NCBI RefSeq assembly: GCF_001742225.1
Contig: NZ_CP017076.1
Coordinates: 1,017,001 to 1,081,000, forward strand
Length of the DNA stretch: 64,000 nt
Direction: 5' to 3'
DNA from: Novosphingobium resinovorum
GTDB lineage: Bacteria; Pseudomonadota; Alphaproteobacteria; Sphingomonadales; Sphingomonadaceae
Each line of letters starts with the position of its first letter. The stretch's first letter is position 1. Of this stretch, positions 25,115 through 34,895 are shown one piece after another. The position numbers and the translations under genes were made by a program. The notes under the pieces were generated by a model. The model saw only the letters and a program-made list of their open reading frames with translations. It was not told the DNA's origin and made no database searches.

Positions 25115-26326
25115 ATGTCCAGAAATGACCCGGCTGCCGATTACGATGGCCCGCCCGACTACCGTGTCATCGGCCGTCACGCGCTGTTTCCGCAGACCAG
25201 TCATGACGAGATCGAGCGGATCAACTTCCTCGCGCAGATGAATCGCCACCTGGCGGCCAATGTCGTGCCCGGCGTCAAGCAGGCTTACGAGAAGCGGGTC
25301 GTGCCTGCGTTCGAAGCCGCCGAAGGCCGCCCGATCGCCAACCGCCACGAAGCGCGCAAGGCACTGCTGGCGGACCCCGCGTTCCAGACCTGGTCGGCGA
25401 TGCGCCGCATGACGATGGAGCAGCGCCAGCAGGCCGGTCGCTGGACCGCGCTGCGCCAGTCCGAGCAACTGGCCGAGAAGGCCCGCGAACTGACCGAGGG
25501 CGACGATCGGCTCAAGCTCGATCCGGCCTTGCAGCAGCCGCGTTATGTCTCGGCGGTGGATCATCACTGCATGCCGGGCAGTTATCACACCGAATACTTC
25601 CCCGGCGACGTGACCAATGGCGCGAACTACGATCACGCCGGGTTCGTCACCACCAGCGGGTTGCTCGGCAAGTATTCGGACGGCGGCGGCCATGCCGTCG
25701 CGCGCTGGGTGAAGCGCAACCTGCCGGACTTCCAGCCCAGGCAGATTCTGGAGATCGGCGGCACCGTGGGCCATTCCAGCCTGCCGCTGGCGCAGGCTTT
25801 CCCCGAGGCGGAGATGACCATCGTGGACCTCGGCGCGCCGGTGCTGCGTTATGGTCTGGGCCGCGCCAAGTCGCTCGGCGTCGACAACGTGCGCTTCGTG
25901 CAGGCGAGTGGCGAGGACCTTTCGATCTTCCCCGACGCCAGCTTCGACTGGATCCAGACGACGATGTTCCTGCACGAACTGTCCACCGGATCGCTGCGCC
26001 GGATCATGGCCGAGACGCGCCGCCTGCTGAAGCCGGGCGGCATCGTCCTGCACGTCGAGCAGCCGCAGTACGCGCCCGAGATGCCCCTGTTCGAGCAGGC
26101 CATGCGCGACTGGGACGCCTACTACAACAACGAGCCGTTCTGGAGCCGGATGCACGAAATGGACCTCGACGCCGAGATGATCGCGGCCGGGTTCGCGCGT
26201 GACCAGTTGATCCACGGCGGGGTGACGGCAGTGGTCGACCGCGACCTGTTCCCCGACGCCGCCGACGACGACAAGGAAGATTACGGCCGCAAGGCGGCCT
26301 GGCACGTGATCGGAGCAACCGTCTGA
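25115..26326 (+). CDS. SAM-dependent methyltransferase-like protein with N-terminal helical domain (copy 1)
   Basis: 403 residues. ATG 25115 with GAGGG upstream is preferred to the TTG two codons earlier. Residues 1-145 are a charged, mainly helical domain not found in ordinary methyltransferases. A link motif DHHCMPGSY (about 148) leads to a class I fold with motif I ILEIGGTVGHSSLP (about 209) and motif II-like IVDLGAPVLRY. FDWIQTTMFLHEL and LLKPGGIVLHVEQ are standard later strands. YYNNEPFW near residue 340 is shared with the two paralogues (45284, 59585). Motif I has GG-T-V-G rather than GCGxG, so SAM binding is likely but not certain. TGATG coupling to the small helical protein downstream. 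Substrate unknown. Confidence 0.86.
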   Translation: MSRNDPAADYDGPPDYRVIGRHALFPQTSHDEIERINFLAQMNRHLAANVVPGVKQAYEKRVVPAFEAAEGRPIANRHEARKALLADPAFQTWSAMRRMTMEQRQQAGRWTALRQSEQLAEKARELTEGDDRLKLDPALQQPRYVSAVDHHCMPGSYHTEYFPGDVTNGANYDHAGFVTTSGLLGKYSDGGGHAVARWVKRNLPDFQPRQILEIGGTVGHSSLPLAQAFPEAEMTIVDLGAPVLRYGLGRAKSLGVDNVRFVQASGEDLSIFPDASFDWIQTTMFLHELSTGSLRRIMAETRRLLKPGGIVLHVEQPQYAPEMPLFEQAMRDWDAYYNNEPFWSRMHEMDLDAEMIAAGFARDQLIHGGVTAVVDRDLFPDAADDDKEDYGRKAAWHVIGATV

Positions 26327-26685
26327 TGTCCATCGCCGATGCCCTGCGCGGCGCGGGCGCCAAGCCTGCCGGCAAGCGCCCCTATTTCCTCGACGCCAAA
26401 GTCGAGCGTGTCCTCGCCATCACTATGTCCATCGCTCAGGAACTGGCGGTAAGCCGCCAGCGCACCGACACGCTCGAACGGCTGCTGCTGGAGAAGGGCG
26501 TGCTCTCGCAAGGCGAGATCGACGCCTTCGTGCCCGACCGCGCCGCCGCCACCGAGCGTGCGCTGTGGAACCAGGAATACATCGCCCGCATCCTGCGCAT
26601 CGTGCAGCAGGAGAACGAGGCGGTCGGCCGCCCGGACGACATCGCCTCGGAAGACGTGGCGGTAGAGGTTGGCGCAGCATCGTGA
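26326..26685 (+). CDS. Small helical protein paired with methyltransferase (copy 1)
   Basis: 119 residues, start ATG 26326 overlapping the methyltransferase stop by one base. No known domain. Almost wholly helical, with a heptad-like core VERVLAITMSIAQELAVSRQ, then RTDTLERLLLEKG, the shared element EIDAFVPD, and a charged C-terminal helix. The same pattern (RxRxDxxERLL ... IDAFxPD) occurs in the proteins at 44955 and 62977, each beside or in the operon of a methyltransferase. It is probably an obligate partner subunit of the methyltransferase or its N-terminal domain, by analogy with coupled gene pairs; this is inference. Coupled downstream to the flavoprotein gene by GTGA. Confidence 0.8.
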   Translation: MSIADALRGAGAKPAGKRPYFLDAKVERVLAITMSIAQELAVSRQRTDTLERLLLEKGVLSQGEIDAFVPDRAAATERALWNQEYIARILRIVQQENEAVGRPDDIASEDVAVEVGAAS

Positions 26686-28082
26686 CGGCTATCGTGAGCG
26701 ACAGGGAGTTCGAATTCACCGTCGACGTCCTCGTGATGGGCGGCGGCGCCTGCGGGGTCACCGCTGCGCTGGCGGCCAGCGATGCGGGCGCTGAAGTGCT
26801 CCTCGTCGAAGCCGATGCGCGGCCGATGGGCACCACCGGCATGTCGATGGGCGTGTTCTGCGCGGCCGGCACGAAGCAGCAGGCCGCAGCGGGCGAGCAG
26901 GATGACGGCGACACTTTCTTCGCCGACATTCTCGCCAAGACGAAAGGCCAGACCGACCCCGAGATCGCGCATGCATTGGCCTATGGCTCCGGCCCGACGC
27001 TGGACTGGCTGGTCGGGAGCCACGGCGTTCCGCTCGAACTCGATACCGGCTTCCGTCCGGCCTACGGCAACACCCGGATGCGCGTCCACGGCTGGCCGGG
27101 CCATGCCGGGCAGGACCTGCTGGAACTGCTGCACCAGAAGGTCGCCGACGCCGGGGTGATGGTGCTCAACCCGGCCAAAGTGGTCGACGTGATCGCCGAC
27201 GACGAGGGCCGCGTCCTCGGCGTCGAGATCGAACGGCCCGGCGGTGAGCGCGAGCGGGTGGGGTGCAAGGCGCTCGTCATCGCCAGCGGCGGCTTCGCCG
27301 GAAACCACGCAATGCTGCGCCAGTACATACCCGAGATGGCTGATGCGCGGAACAACGGTCACGAGGGCAGCCGGGGGGACGGTATCCGCTTTGGGGAATC
27401 GCTAGGTGCCGCTATGGGCGACTTGGGTGCCTTCCAAGGTTACGCCATGCTGACCGAGCCGCAAGGTATCAGCGTGCCTCCCGGATTTGTCATCGACGGC
27501 GCGATCCTGGTCAATATCAACGGCTTGCGCTTCGTGGACGAGAAGGAGGACATCGCCGGGATGGTCCACCCCGTCATGGCGCAGCCCGGCGGCCACGTCT
27601 GGGTGATTTTCGACGAAGAGATCGAGCGCCGCAACGCCTACCAGCCTGACACCAAGGCGCTGACCGAACTCAACGCCGCCCGGCGCGGGGAGAGTGTAGA
27701 GGCTCTGGCGCAGCGCATCGGCGTCGATCCGCAGGCGCTGGCCGCCTCGCTCGAAGAGGCCCGTCAGGCGCAGGTCGAAGGGCGTCCGGACGCACAGGGC
27801 CGCGTGTGGGGGGACGAGCTTCCGCCCTCGGGCGCGCTGGGTGCGTTCAAGGTCGTCGGCGCGATCTATCATACGCAGGGGGGCTTGCAGATCGACCGTA
27901 ATGCGCGGGTTCTGCGCGAGGACGGCTCGGCTTTGCCCAACCTTTTCGCGGGCGGCGGCGCGGCGCGAAGCGTCTCGGGGCCGTCGTCCTGGGGCTACCT
28001 CCCGGCGATGGGCCTGTGCACCGCGGTGACCCTCGGCAGGCTGTCCGGGGAGGGCGCAGCAGCGATCGCAGCGGGCCGATGA
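26682..28082 (+). CDS. FAD-binding fumarate reductase/ketosteroid dehydrogenase-type flavoprotein
   Basis: 466 residues from GTG 26682, chosen for the GTGA overlap and because it puts the Rossmann motif near the start. FAD motif VDVLVMGGGACGVTAALAAS at about 10-29, then EADARPMGTTGMSMGVFC, the family His-Gly segment RVHGWPGHAGQ, VIASGGFAGNHAM, and a closing FAD motif SALPNLFAGGGAARSVSGPS followed by SWGYLPAMGLCTAV. This family includes fumarate reductases, 3-ketosteroid dehydrogenases and related alkene reductases or desaturases. It would insert or remove a C=C next to a carbonyl; substrate unknown. Located between the methyltransferase/helical pair and the FAD oxidase. Confidence 0.88.
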   Translation: MTAIVSDREFEFTVDVLVMGGGACGVTAALAASDAGAEVLLVEADARPMGTTGMSMGVFCAAGTKQQAAAGEQDDGDTFFADILAKTKGQTDPEIAHALAYGSGPTLDWLVGSHGVPLELDTGFRPAYGNTRMRVHGWPGHAGQDLLELLHQKVADAGVMVLNPAKVVDVIADDEGRVLGVEIERPGGERERVGCKALVIASGGFAGNHAMLRQYIPEMADARNNGHEGSRGDGIRFGESLGAAMGDLGAFQGYAMLTEPQGISVPPGFVIDGAILVNINGLRFVDEKEDIAGMVHPVMAQPGGHVWVIFDEEIERRNAYQPDTKALTELNAARRGESVEALAQRIGVDPQALAASLEEARQAQVEGRPDAQGRVWGDELPPSGALGAFKVVGAIYHTQGGLQIDRNARVLREDGSALPNLFAGGGAARSVSGPSSWGYLPAMGLCTAVTLGRLSGEGAAAIAAGR

Positions 28083-28167
28083 TCGCAGAGCGGAGGGTCG
28101 TCCTGCGGCACTTTGCGTGATCAATCCAACCTGACAGCAGTAAATCACGATTAGTCACCGGAGCACG

Positions 28168-29790
28168 ATGATGGACCCGCTGAGCGCAACGCTTTCCGAA
28201 CCGACCGCAACCTCGGCACTGGCCGAACGCCTCGCCGCCATCGTCGGGGCCGACAACGTCACTATCGACGAGGCGAAGCGCAAGCTGCACAGCGAGGACG
28301 TCTGGTCGCGCGCGGACGACGTCGTCGCGCTGATCGTCGCTCCGGCCACCACCGAGGAACTGGCCGAGGTCGTCAAGGTCATCGGCGATGCGGGCTGCTC
28401 GGCCGCGCCGCGCGGTGCAGGGATGAGCTACACTTCGTCCTATATCCCCGCCAACGACCGCACCGTATCGATCGACACGCTGCGGATGAACCGCGTGATC
28501 GAGGTCAATCGCGGCGACATGACGGTGACGGTGCAGGCGGGCGTCAGCTGGATTCAGCTGAACGAGGCGCTGGCGAAGGAAGGGCTGCGCACGCCGTTCT
28601 GGGGGCCGATGTCGGGCCTGATCTCGACCATCGGCGGCGGGCTTTCGCAGCTCAACGCGATGTTCGGCGCCAGCCAGTACGGCACCAGCAGCGAGAGCGT
28701 CGTCGCGCTCACCGTCGTCACCGGCACCGGCGAGGTGATCCGCACCGGTGCGCGCGGCCAAGGCGGCGAGCACCCGTTCTACCGCCACTTCGGCCCCGAT
28801 CTGGCGGGTATCTTCTGCGGCGATTGCGGCACGCTGGGCATCAAGGCCGAAGTCACCTTCCGCCTTATCACCGCGCCCGCGCATGAGGATTACGCCTCGT
28901 TCTCCTTCCCCAGCGGCGAGAAGCTGCTGGAAGCTATGGGCGAGATGACGCGGGCGGGCATCGCTTGCGAGATGTGCGCCTTCGACCCCGGCCTTACCGA
29001 AGTGCGCATGAAGCGCATGTCGCTGCTGTCGGACGTGAAGACGCTGGGCGCGGTGATCGGCAAGGAGAAGTCGCTGGGCAAGGGCCTGCTCTCGGCCGCC
29101 AAGGTGGCGCTCGGCGGGCGCAATTTCATTCCCAAGGGCGACTATCCGCTCCACGTCATCGCCGAGGGGCGCTCGAAGGACGCGGTGGCGTTCGACATGG
29201 CCGAGGCGCGCCGCATCGCCCGCCAGTTCGAGGGCACGGAGATCGAGAACTCGATCGCGAAGATCATCCGCGCCAACCCGTTCCCGCCGCTGAACTCGAT
29301 GGTCGGCCCGACGGGAGAGGCGTGGATTCCGGTGCACGGCGTCTGCCCACTGTCCACCGCGCCGCAGATCTTCACCGAAATCCAGAAGTTCTACGCCGAG
29401 AACGCCGCGCTCTTCACCGAGCACGAGATCCACACCGGCTTCCTGTTCACGGCGATGGCCAGCAACGCGCTGATCATCGAGCCGGTGTTCTTCTGGCCGA
29501 CCGGCTGGCGCCCGATTCACGAACAGTCGATGGAAGCCTCGCACGTCGCGCGCCTGACACAGCGGCCGGAGAATCCTGCGGCGACCGAGGCGGTGAAGTT
29601 CCTGCGCAAGGGGGTGGTCGAAATCTGCGCGCGCTACGGCACCGGGCACTTCCAGATCGGCCGCACCTACCCCTACCGCGAGAGCCGCGATCCGGCGTTC
29701 ACCGCGCTGCTCGACAATCTCAAGGCGCACCTTGACCCCAAGGGCCTGTTCAACCCCGGCGTGCTGGGCTTCCCGGAAGGCCGGGCCTGA
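28168..29790 (+). CDS. FAD-linked oxidase, VAO/GlcD superfamily (copy 2)
   Basis: 540 residues; ATG 28168 (or 28171) lies 6 bases after GGAG. FAD-binding PCMH module: VVALIVAPATTEELAEVVKV, PRGAGMSYTSSY, VTVQAGVSWIQLNEAL, then STIGGGLSQLNAMFG. The C-terminal half has GEAWIPVHGVCPLS and the closing HLDPKGLFNPGVLGF. Closely related to the oxidases at 11921 and 58019, and similar in length to 4-cresol dehydrogenase and vanillyl-alcohol oxidase. It likely oxidises an activated alcohol, phenol side chain or hydroxy acid. Cytoplasmic: no signal. 85 bases separate it from the flavoprotein gene, and it is coupled to the MDR gene (TGATG). Confidence 0.9.
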   Translation: MMDPLSATLSEPTATSALAERLAAIVGADNVTIDEAKRKLHSEDVWSRADDVVALIVAPATTEELAEVVKVIGDAGCSAAPRGAGMSYTSSYIPANDRTVSIDTLRMNRVIEVNRGDMTVTVQAGVSWIQLNEALAKEGLRTPFWGPMSGLISTIGGGLSQLNAMFGASQYGTSSESVVALTVVTGTGEVIRTGARGQGGEHPFYRHFGPDLAGIFCGDCGTLGIKAEVTFRLITAPAHEDYASFSFPSGEKLLEAMGEMTRAGIACEMCAFDPGLTEVRMKRMSLLSDVKTLGAVIGKEKSLGKGLLSAAKVALGGRNFIPKGDYPLHVIAEGRSKDAVAFDMAEARRIARQFEGTEIENSIAKIIRANPFPPLNSMVGPTGEAWIPVHGVCPLSTAPQIFTEIQKFYAENAALFTEHEIHTGFLFTAMASNALIIEPVFFWPTGWRPIHEQSMEASHVARLTQRPENPAATEAVKFLRKGVVEICARYGTGHFQIGRTYPYRESRDPAFTALLDNLKAHLDPKGLFNPGVLGFPEGRA

Positions 29791-30794
29791 TGGCGACCTA
29801 TCAGGCGGTCCAGCTCGCGCAGTTCGGCGAGAGTTTCCGCGAGGCGGCGCGCATCGTCGACCTCGACTTGCGCGATCCGGCGCCGGGCGAATTGCGTGTG
29901 CGCAATCGGTACGCGGGCGTGAACGGTATCTTCGATACGCAAATTGCCCGCAACGCGGTGGACTACGTGAAGATCGGCCTGCCGACTCTGACCGGCGTGG
30001 AGGCGCTGGGCGTGGTCGAGGCAGTGGGCGAGGGCGTGACCGACTTCGCCCCCGGCGACGCTGTAGTGACCACGCGCTTTCCCGGCGGTTATCGCCAGTA
30101 CAACATCGCGCCGCAGGGCCACTTCGTGAAAGTGGCGGATGACAGCCCCGAATGGCTGGCGCTCGCCTCCACCGGCGTGTCGGCGTGGATGGCGCTGTTC
30201 CATGTGGGGCAGGCGAAGCCGGGCGAAGTCGTCGCGATTTCCGCCGCTGCGGGCGGTCTCGGCCACCTGATCGTCCAGCTTGCGGCGCTCAAGGGCTGCG
30301 AGGTGGTCGCGGTCTGCGGCGGGCCGGTGAAGTCGGACTTCGCGCGCAGCCTCGGCGCGGCGCGGGTGATCGACTATCGTTCGGAGTCGGTGCCGGAAGT
30401 GCTGGCGCGCGAATATCCCAATCGGCTGGACGTGGCGATCGACACGGTTTCGGGCGAAATCTTCGACGCCTTCCTCGACAACGTGGCGCCGCATGGGCGC
30501 GTGGTCGTCGGCGGCGCGGCCTCTGACCTCGAAGGGAGGCCGGAGATCGTCACCGCCCCGCGCATCGCGCACAAGCTCTACTACAAGGGGGCTTCGGTGC
30601 GCGGCTTCATGAACGGACTGCTGGCCGAGTTCTGGCCGCCCGCGCGCGAAGACGTGTTCGCGCTTTACAACGAGGGCAAGCTGAAGGTGTGCTTCGACGA
30701 GGAGCGCTTCCTCGGCCTCCCCGGCGTGTTCGATGCCGTGGAGCGCCTGCTTTCGGGCCGCTCGATGGGCAAGGTCATCGTGGACTTGCGATAG
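29790..30794 (+). CDS. MDR-superfamily NADPH:quinone/enone reductase-like protein
   Basis: 334 residues, start ATG 29790 overlapping the oxidase stop. Features: GroES-like first half with NRYAGVNGIFDTQIA, PTLTGVEALGVVEAVGEGV, then AISAAAGGLGHLIVQLAALK as nucleotide-binding loop (about 150-170), and DVAIDTVSGEIFDAFLDNVA. Matches the zinc-free quinone oxidoreductase/prostaglandin-reductase branch, which reduces activated double bonds. Last gene of the methyltransferase operon, ending 5 bases before the inverted-repeat element. Only distantly similar to the MDR protein at 21370. Confidence 0.9.
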   Translation: MATYQAVQLAQFGESFREAARIVDLDLRDPAPGELRVRNRYAGVNGIFDTQIARNAVDYVKIGLPTLTGVEALGVVEAVGEGVTDFAPGDAVVTTRFPGGYRQYNIAPQGHFVKVADDSPEWLALASTGVSAWMALFHVGQAKPGEVVAISAAAGGLGHLIVQLAALKGCEVVAVCGGPVKSDFARSLGAARVIDYRSESVPEVLAREYPNRLDVAIDTVSGEIFDAFLDNVAPHGRVVVGGAASDLEGRPEIVTAPRIAHKLYYKGASVRGFMNGLLAEFWPPAREDVFALYNEGKLKVCFDEERFLGLPGVFDAVERLLSGRSMGKVIVDLR

Positions 30795-30799
30795 CACTT

Positions 30800-30876
30800 C
30801 GTCATTGCGAGCGTAGCGAAGCAATCCAGGGCAGTATCAAATCGCTCTGGATTGCTTCGCTACGCTCGCAATGACG
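30800..30876. repeat. Inverted-repeat element, copy 2 of 3
   Basis: Arms 30800-30829 and 30847-30876 are perfect 30-bp reverse complements with a 17-bp loop; core identical to the elements at 23771 and 57936. It lies between the converging MDR (+) and TonB receptor (-) genes. The remaining gap to 30983 is featureless apart from GC-rich inverted fragments. Confidence 0.92.
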
Positions 30877-30983
30877 AGCAGGGGCCGGGCCGACCTTTCC
30901 TCGCGAGACGCGGGTATCTCTCCTAGAGGGCCGATCGACCCGGCTTTCCCGGACCGGCGCTCGGCCGATCCGGGTGATCCTTC

Positions 30984-33176
30984 TCAGTACTTCAGCGATA
31001 GCCGCAGGCCGACCTGTCGGCGGTTGGGCAGCTGCACGATGAAGCTGCGCGCGTAATTGGTCGGGTTCACGTATGCGCGGGCGGATTGCACCGCCTTGTC
31101 GTCCAGCAGGTTGTTCACATAGAGCGAGGCGCGGATGCCGGGGCGGCGCAGGCCGACCTGTACGTCCACCGTGGTCTTCGAGCCGGTCTCCGCCAGGTTC
31201 GCCTCGGTGGCGTACGTGGTGCTGCGGTAGCTGACGTCGCCCTGCAGGAACAGGGTGCCCACGTCCTCCAGTTCGATGTTGTGGATCACGCCCGCATTGC
31301 CGGTCCAGTCGGGACTGCCCGCGAGCTGGTCCTTGCCGTCGGTCGTGATCCCGGCATTGCGCACGCGGGTATCCACGTAGTCGAGGATGCGGATCGGCGC
31401 GTAGCCGAGGCCGCCGTAGACTTCCCAGCCGGGGTTCGGCTGGAAGTGGAAGTCCATCTCGGCGCCGGTGCCGCGCGCCTTGCCGCCGTTGAGCGTGATG
31501 CCCACCGGATAGCCGTTGACGGTGACTTGCGAGTTGACCTGGATGTCCGACCATTCGAGGTGGAAGACCGAGGCGTTGAAGGTCAGCTTGCGATCGAACC
31601 AGGCGGTCTTGAAGCCCGCTTCGTAGCTCCACATCTGCTCTTCATCATAGGCGATGTATTCGTCCGGCACGGCGCTGAAGCCGGTGCCCGCCGCGTTGTT
31701 GAAGCCACCCGGCTTGTTGCCCTTGGCGACGCTGGCGTAGAGCATGTGGTCGGGCGTCGCCTGCCATTCGACGATGGTGCGCGGCAGCCAGTTCCTGAAC
31801 GTCGCGCCGAAGGAACCTGCGGTCGTCGCCGCGCGCGGCTGAGAGGTTTCGAAGATCTTGTCCTGCGAATAGCGCAGCTCCTGCGACACCGTCAGCCCGG
31901 GCGTGATCTCGTAGCTGAGCGAGCCGAACACGCCGTAGGTCTTCGTATCGCGCGTGAGCACGTTGGGCGTCGGGGCCAGCACACTGGACGAGCCTTGCGC
32001 GGCGGTCGGGGAGTAGTCGTCGCTGGAGTAGTTTTCTTTGCGGAAGTAGCCGCCGATCAGCCACTTGAACGGACCGGTGCCCGATGACTGCAGGCGCAGT
32101 TCCTGGCTGAAATCCTCGACATGGACGTCCAGCGCGCTGCGGAAGTTGCCGAGCAGAGTCGAGCCCGAAATCAGGTCGGGATTGGCGGTGAAGTCGGAGT
32201 CCACGTCCTGAAGCTGATGGCTGCGGTTGTAGGCGGAGATCGACGAGAATGCGGCGCCGCCGAAGTCGTAGTTGAAGTGCGCGGCGGCGCGGTAATACTT
32301 GAGGTCGATGTTGCCGTAATCGGCGGCGTTGCTGCCCAGCTTGTCGGGATCGCCCTTCAGCGTGCCGACATACCAGCGCTGGCTGGCGAGCGTGCCGGTC
32401 TGGGTGTTGGTCGCCACCTGATGCCAGGCGGGCTGGCCGATGTGTTCGTCGCTGTAGGCGAGGCGGACGTAGAGTTCGGCCTGCTTCTCGGCACCGAACT
32501 GGGCGCGGATGCCGCCGATCACGGCGGTGCTGTCCGAATTGCCCATGTCGTCGCCGGTATTGGCATCGTCATAGAAGCCGTCGAAGCTGCGGCGCTGCGC
32601 GGCGAGCGAGAACGCCAGGCCATCCGCGACCGGGCCGCTGACGCGGCTTTCCACGCGGTATAGGCCGTATTCCGCGATCTCGCCGCCGAACTCGGCCTCG
32701 ATCTTGTCGAGGTTGGGGCGGCGCGAGACGTAGTTGATCGCGCCCGCCAGCACGCCGCGCCCGAACTGGGTGCTCTGCGGGCCGCGAACGACTTCGATGC
32801 GCTCGACGTCGAAGGACTGCAGGCTGATGCCGCCCGCGTTGCCGGTGTCGACGCCGTCGATGAACAGGCCGACCGAGGCGTTGCTGCCGGTGCGCGGCGC
32901 GCCGATGCCGCGGATCACCGGGACACCGCCGAACATGCCGAGGTTGTTGGAGAAGGTAAAGTTCGGCGTGCGCTTGGCGATGTCCTCGAGGTCGGAGATA
33001 TCGTAGCGTGCGATCATGTCCTGGTCGAAGGCGGCGACCGAGATCGGCACCTCCTGCAGCGTTTCCTTTTCCTTGCGCGCGGTGACGACGATGTCCTCGA
33101 CTTGCGCATGGGCCGCGCCTGGGACGAGCGCGGCGAGCGATACTCCTGCGGCTAGCAGGATCCTGGCATTCATCAT
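30984..33176 (-). CDS. TonB-dependent outer-membrane receptor
   Basis: 730 residues from ATG 33176, after GGGGGAAG. Signal peptide ARILLAAGVSLAALVPGAAHA, then VEDIVVTARKEKETLQEVPI, and plug motif DVERIEVVRGPQSTQFGRG at about residues 120-138. The barrel terminates in QVGLRLSLKY, an aromatic terminal residue (Tyr rather than Phe). The gap of 126 bases to the amine oxidase upstream contains no gene, so the two may be one transcription unit. It probably imports the substrate or a cofactor for the same pathway. No FecR/anti-sigma neighbour is present, so it is regulated otherwise. Confidence 0.95.
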   Translation of the reverse strand: MMNARILLAAGVSLAALVPGAAHAQVEDIVVTARKEKETLQEVPISVAAFDQDMIARYDISDLEDIAKRTPNFTFSNNLGMFGGVPVIRGIGAPRTGSNASVGLFIDGVDTGNAGGISLQSFDVERIEVVRGPQSTQFGRGVLAGAINYVSRRPNLDKIEAEFGGEIAEYGLYRVESRVSGPVADGLAFSLAAQRRSFDGFYDDANTGDDMGNSDSTAVIGGIRAQFGAEKQAELYVRLAYSDEHIGQPAWHQVATNTQTGTLASQRWYVGTLKGDPDKLGSNAADYGNIDLKYYRAAAHFNYDFGGAAFSSISAYNRSHQLQDVDSDFTANPDLISGSTLLGNFRSALDVHVEDFSQELRLQSSGTGPFKWLIGGYFRKENYSSDDYSPTAAQGSSSVLAPTPNVLTRDTKTYGVFGSLSYEITPGLTVSQELRYSQDKIFETSQPRAATTAGSFGATFRNWLPRTIVEWQATPDHMLYASVAKGNKPGGFNNAAGTGFSAVPDEYIAYDEEQMWSYEAGFKTAWFDRKLTFNASVFHLEWSDIQVNSQVTVNGYPVGITLNGGKARGTGAEMDFHFQPNPGWEVYGGLGYAPIRILDYVDTRVRNAGITTDGKDQLAGSPDWTGNAGVIHNIELEDVGTLFLQGDVSYRSTTYATEANLAETGSKTTVDVQVGLRRPGIRASLYVNNLLDDKAVQSARAYVNPTNYARSFIVQLPNRRQVGLRLSLKY

Positions 33177-33302
33177 GGTACTTCCCCCTTGGTGCTGAAC
33201 CTTGTTCCGTCTGCGTCGTTTTCTGGCCGGGTTCTGGCGCCCGGCGCGTGTGTCTTTCCGCCGCCCTTGCGGACGGTCGGAAATTCGGTCTGTCGGTCGG
33301 CT

Positions 33303-34760
33303 TCAGATGCGGTCGAGGATTTCGAGCGCGGCGCGCTCTCCGGTTTCCATCGCCGATTCCATGCCCACTTCCATCAGGCGCGTATGCTCGCCCGCGAAGT
33401 GCATCCGGGCGTGCTGCTGGGCCATTGTCGGGCGGAAGGCCTTCATCTGGCCCGGATGATAGCCGTGGCGGCAGCCGTGGATCAGCGGGTCGAGCTTCCA
33501 CGAGAAGACGCCGAGCACTTCCAGCTTGCCCTTGGTCGAGGGCCGCATCCGCGCCAGTTCGGAGAGGACATATTCGCCGCGCTCCTTGGCCGGGATGCGG
33601 TCGAGCGCGTCGCCCTTGACGCCGCTGGTGATGGCGACGGCGCTGTCGCGCGAGCCGTCGGGCGCGATCGACTGGCGCAGCAGGCTGACCGGGCCGTCGG
33701 TCCACATCGAGCCCTCGATGCCGTCCTGCTCCCAGTAAGGCGCCTTGACGCGCAGCCAGACCTGGTTCTGGCCGCTGTAGGGCATGAGCTTGACTGCGTC
33801 CGCCTGCCCGCCGGTGAGCGCAGGCGTGACCGCGACCTTGCGCAGTGCGGTGAAGGGCAGGGCAGAGACCACGTAGTCCGCCTTGTAGCTGGAGCCGTCG
33901 CCGCACGTGACCGTCGCGCCGGTGTCCGTCATGTCGATGGCGGTGACCTGCTTGCCGGTCAGCACCGCGCCCTTGAGGGCATCGGCCATGGCGTCGGCCA
34001 GGCGCGAGGACCCGCCGAGGATGCGGTAGGACAGGAACGAGGCCTGCTGGAACCGGTCCTGCTTGGCCGAGGTCGGCACGCCGTTCCCCTCGAACTTGGC
34101 GCGGCCCATTTCCTGCATGAGCGTCAGCGCGGAAATCGCATCGAGATCGCCGTCGCCATAGCCGCGCGCGACGAGGTCGAGCGCGGCGGGCGATGCGCCC
34201 ACGCGGCGCAGGTAGTCGGCCTCGGAAACGTCGTAGTTCGCCAGAGCCTCGGGTGAGGCCCAGCCGTCCATCGTGTTCCACGGGTAGGTCTTGGCGAGGT
34301 AGTAGCTGCCGAGCGCGAAAGGCACGACGCCGCGCTCCGCGCCGATCGTCCTGTTCAGCGGGTGGTTCTCCCACTGTCCCGGTCGGATCAACTGCCCGTC
34401 GAGGGAGATCGCATAGTTGTCGTAGATGTTGGAGCCTTGTGCCAGCTTCACCCCCAGCGCCTCGCAGCGGTCGAGGACGCGGGCGTAGGAACGGCCGATC
34501 TGTGATGCGCCGTGCTCGGGATGGCCTTCGATCTCGGTCGAGGTGAAGACGCGGCCGCCGATGCGCCTCCCGGCTTCGAGCACCGTCACACGGCAGCCAT
34601 TTTCGGCGAGTAGCAGCGCCGCATTGAGCCCGGCGAGACCGGCGCCGATGACCACCACGTCGGTCTTCTCGGCGGCGAAGGCCATGCGGGGCAAGTAGGC
34701 GGCGGCCGCAGCCACCATGCCGGTGGCGAGCAGGGTCCGACGGGAAAGTTCGCGTGTCAA
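33303..34760 (-). CDS. Tat-exported flavin monoamine oxidase-family protein
   Basis: 485 residues. The start is a TTG at 34760: a GGGAGG Shine-Dalgarno sequence stands 7 bases before it, and only this start keeps the Tat signal ELSRRTLLATGMVAAAAAYL intact. The mature protein opens with TDVVVIGAGLAGLNAALLL, then EAGRRIGGRV, and ends with MHFAGEHTRLMEVGMESAME, the standard FAD-contacting motifs of monoamine and L-amino-acid oxidases. Expected to oxidise an amine (or a related C-N or C-C bond) in the periplasm, transferring electrons to O2. Divergent from the LytTR regulator and upstream of a TonB receptor on the same strand. Confidence 0.9.
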   Translation of the reverse strand: MTRELSRRTLLATGMVAAAAAYLPRMAFAAEKTDVVVIGAGLAGLNAALLLAENGCRVTVLEAGRRIGGRVFTSTEIEGHPEHGASQIGRSYARVLDRCEALGVKLAQGSNIYDNYAISLDGQLIRPGQWENHPLNRTIGAERGVVPFALGSYYLAKTYPWNTMDGWASPEALANYDVSEADYLRRVGASPAALDLVARGYGDGDLDAISALTLMQEMGRAKFEGNGVPTSAKQDRFQQASFLSYRILGGSSRLADAMADALKGAVLTGKQVTAIDMTDTGATVTCGDGSSYKADYVVSALPFTALRKVAVTPALTGGQADAVKLMPYSGQNQVWLRVKAPYWEQDGIEGSMWTDGPVSLLRQSIAPDGSRDSAVAITSGVKGDALDRIPAKERGEYVLSELARMRPSTKGKLEVLGVFSWKLDPLIHGCRHGYHPGQMKAFRPTMAQQHARMHFAGEHTRLMEVGMESAMETGERAALEILDRI

Positions 34761-34895
34761 AGGGGGCCTCCCTGGCCAGTGTCATGGGACGGTGTTCTGG
34801 CAGGCAGGGTGATCGGCCGGGCGGGCGCCGTGCAATCAAGCGTTCCCGGCAGGCGATCAAAATTCCTGAACGCCATTGATGCGCGGACGGGCCTT

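Noticed and set aside
28100..28140. TTG...CAATCCAA stretch before the FAD oxidase at 28168 as an operator
   Set aside because: Only about 7 of 14 positions fit, no symmetry.
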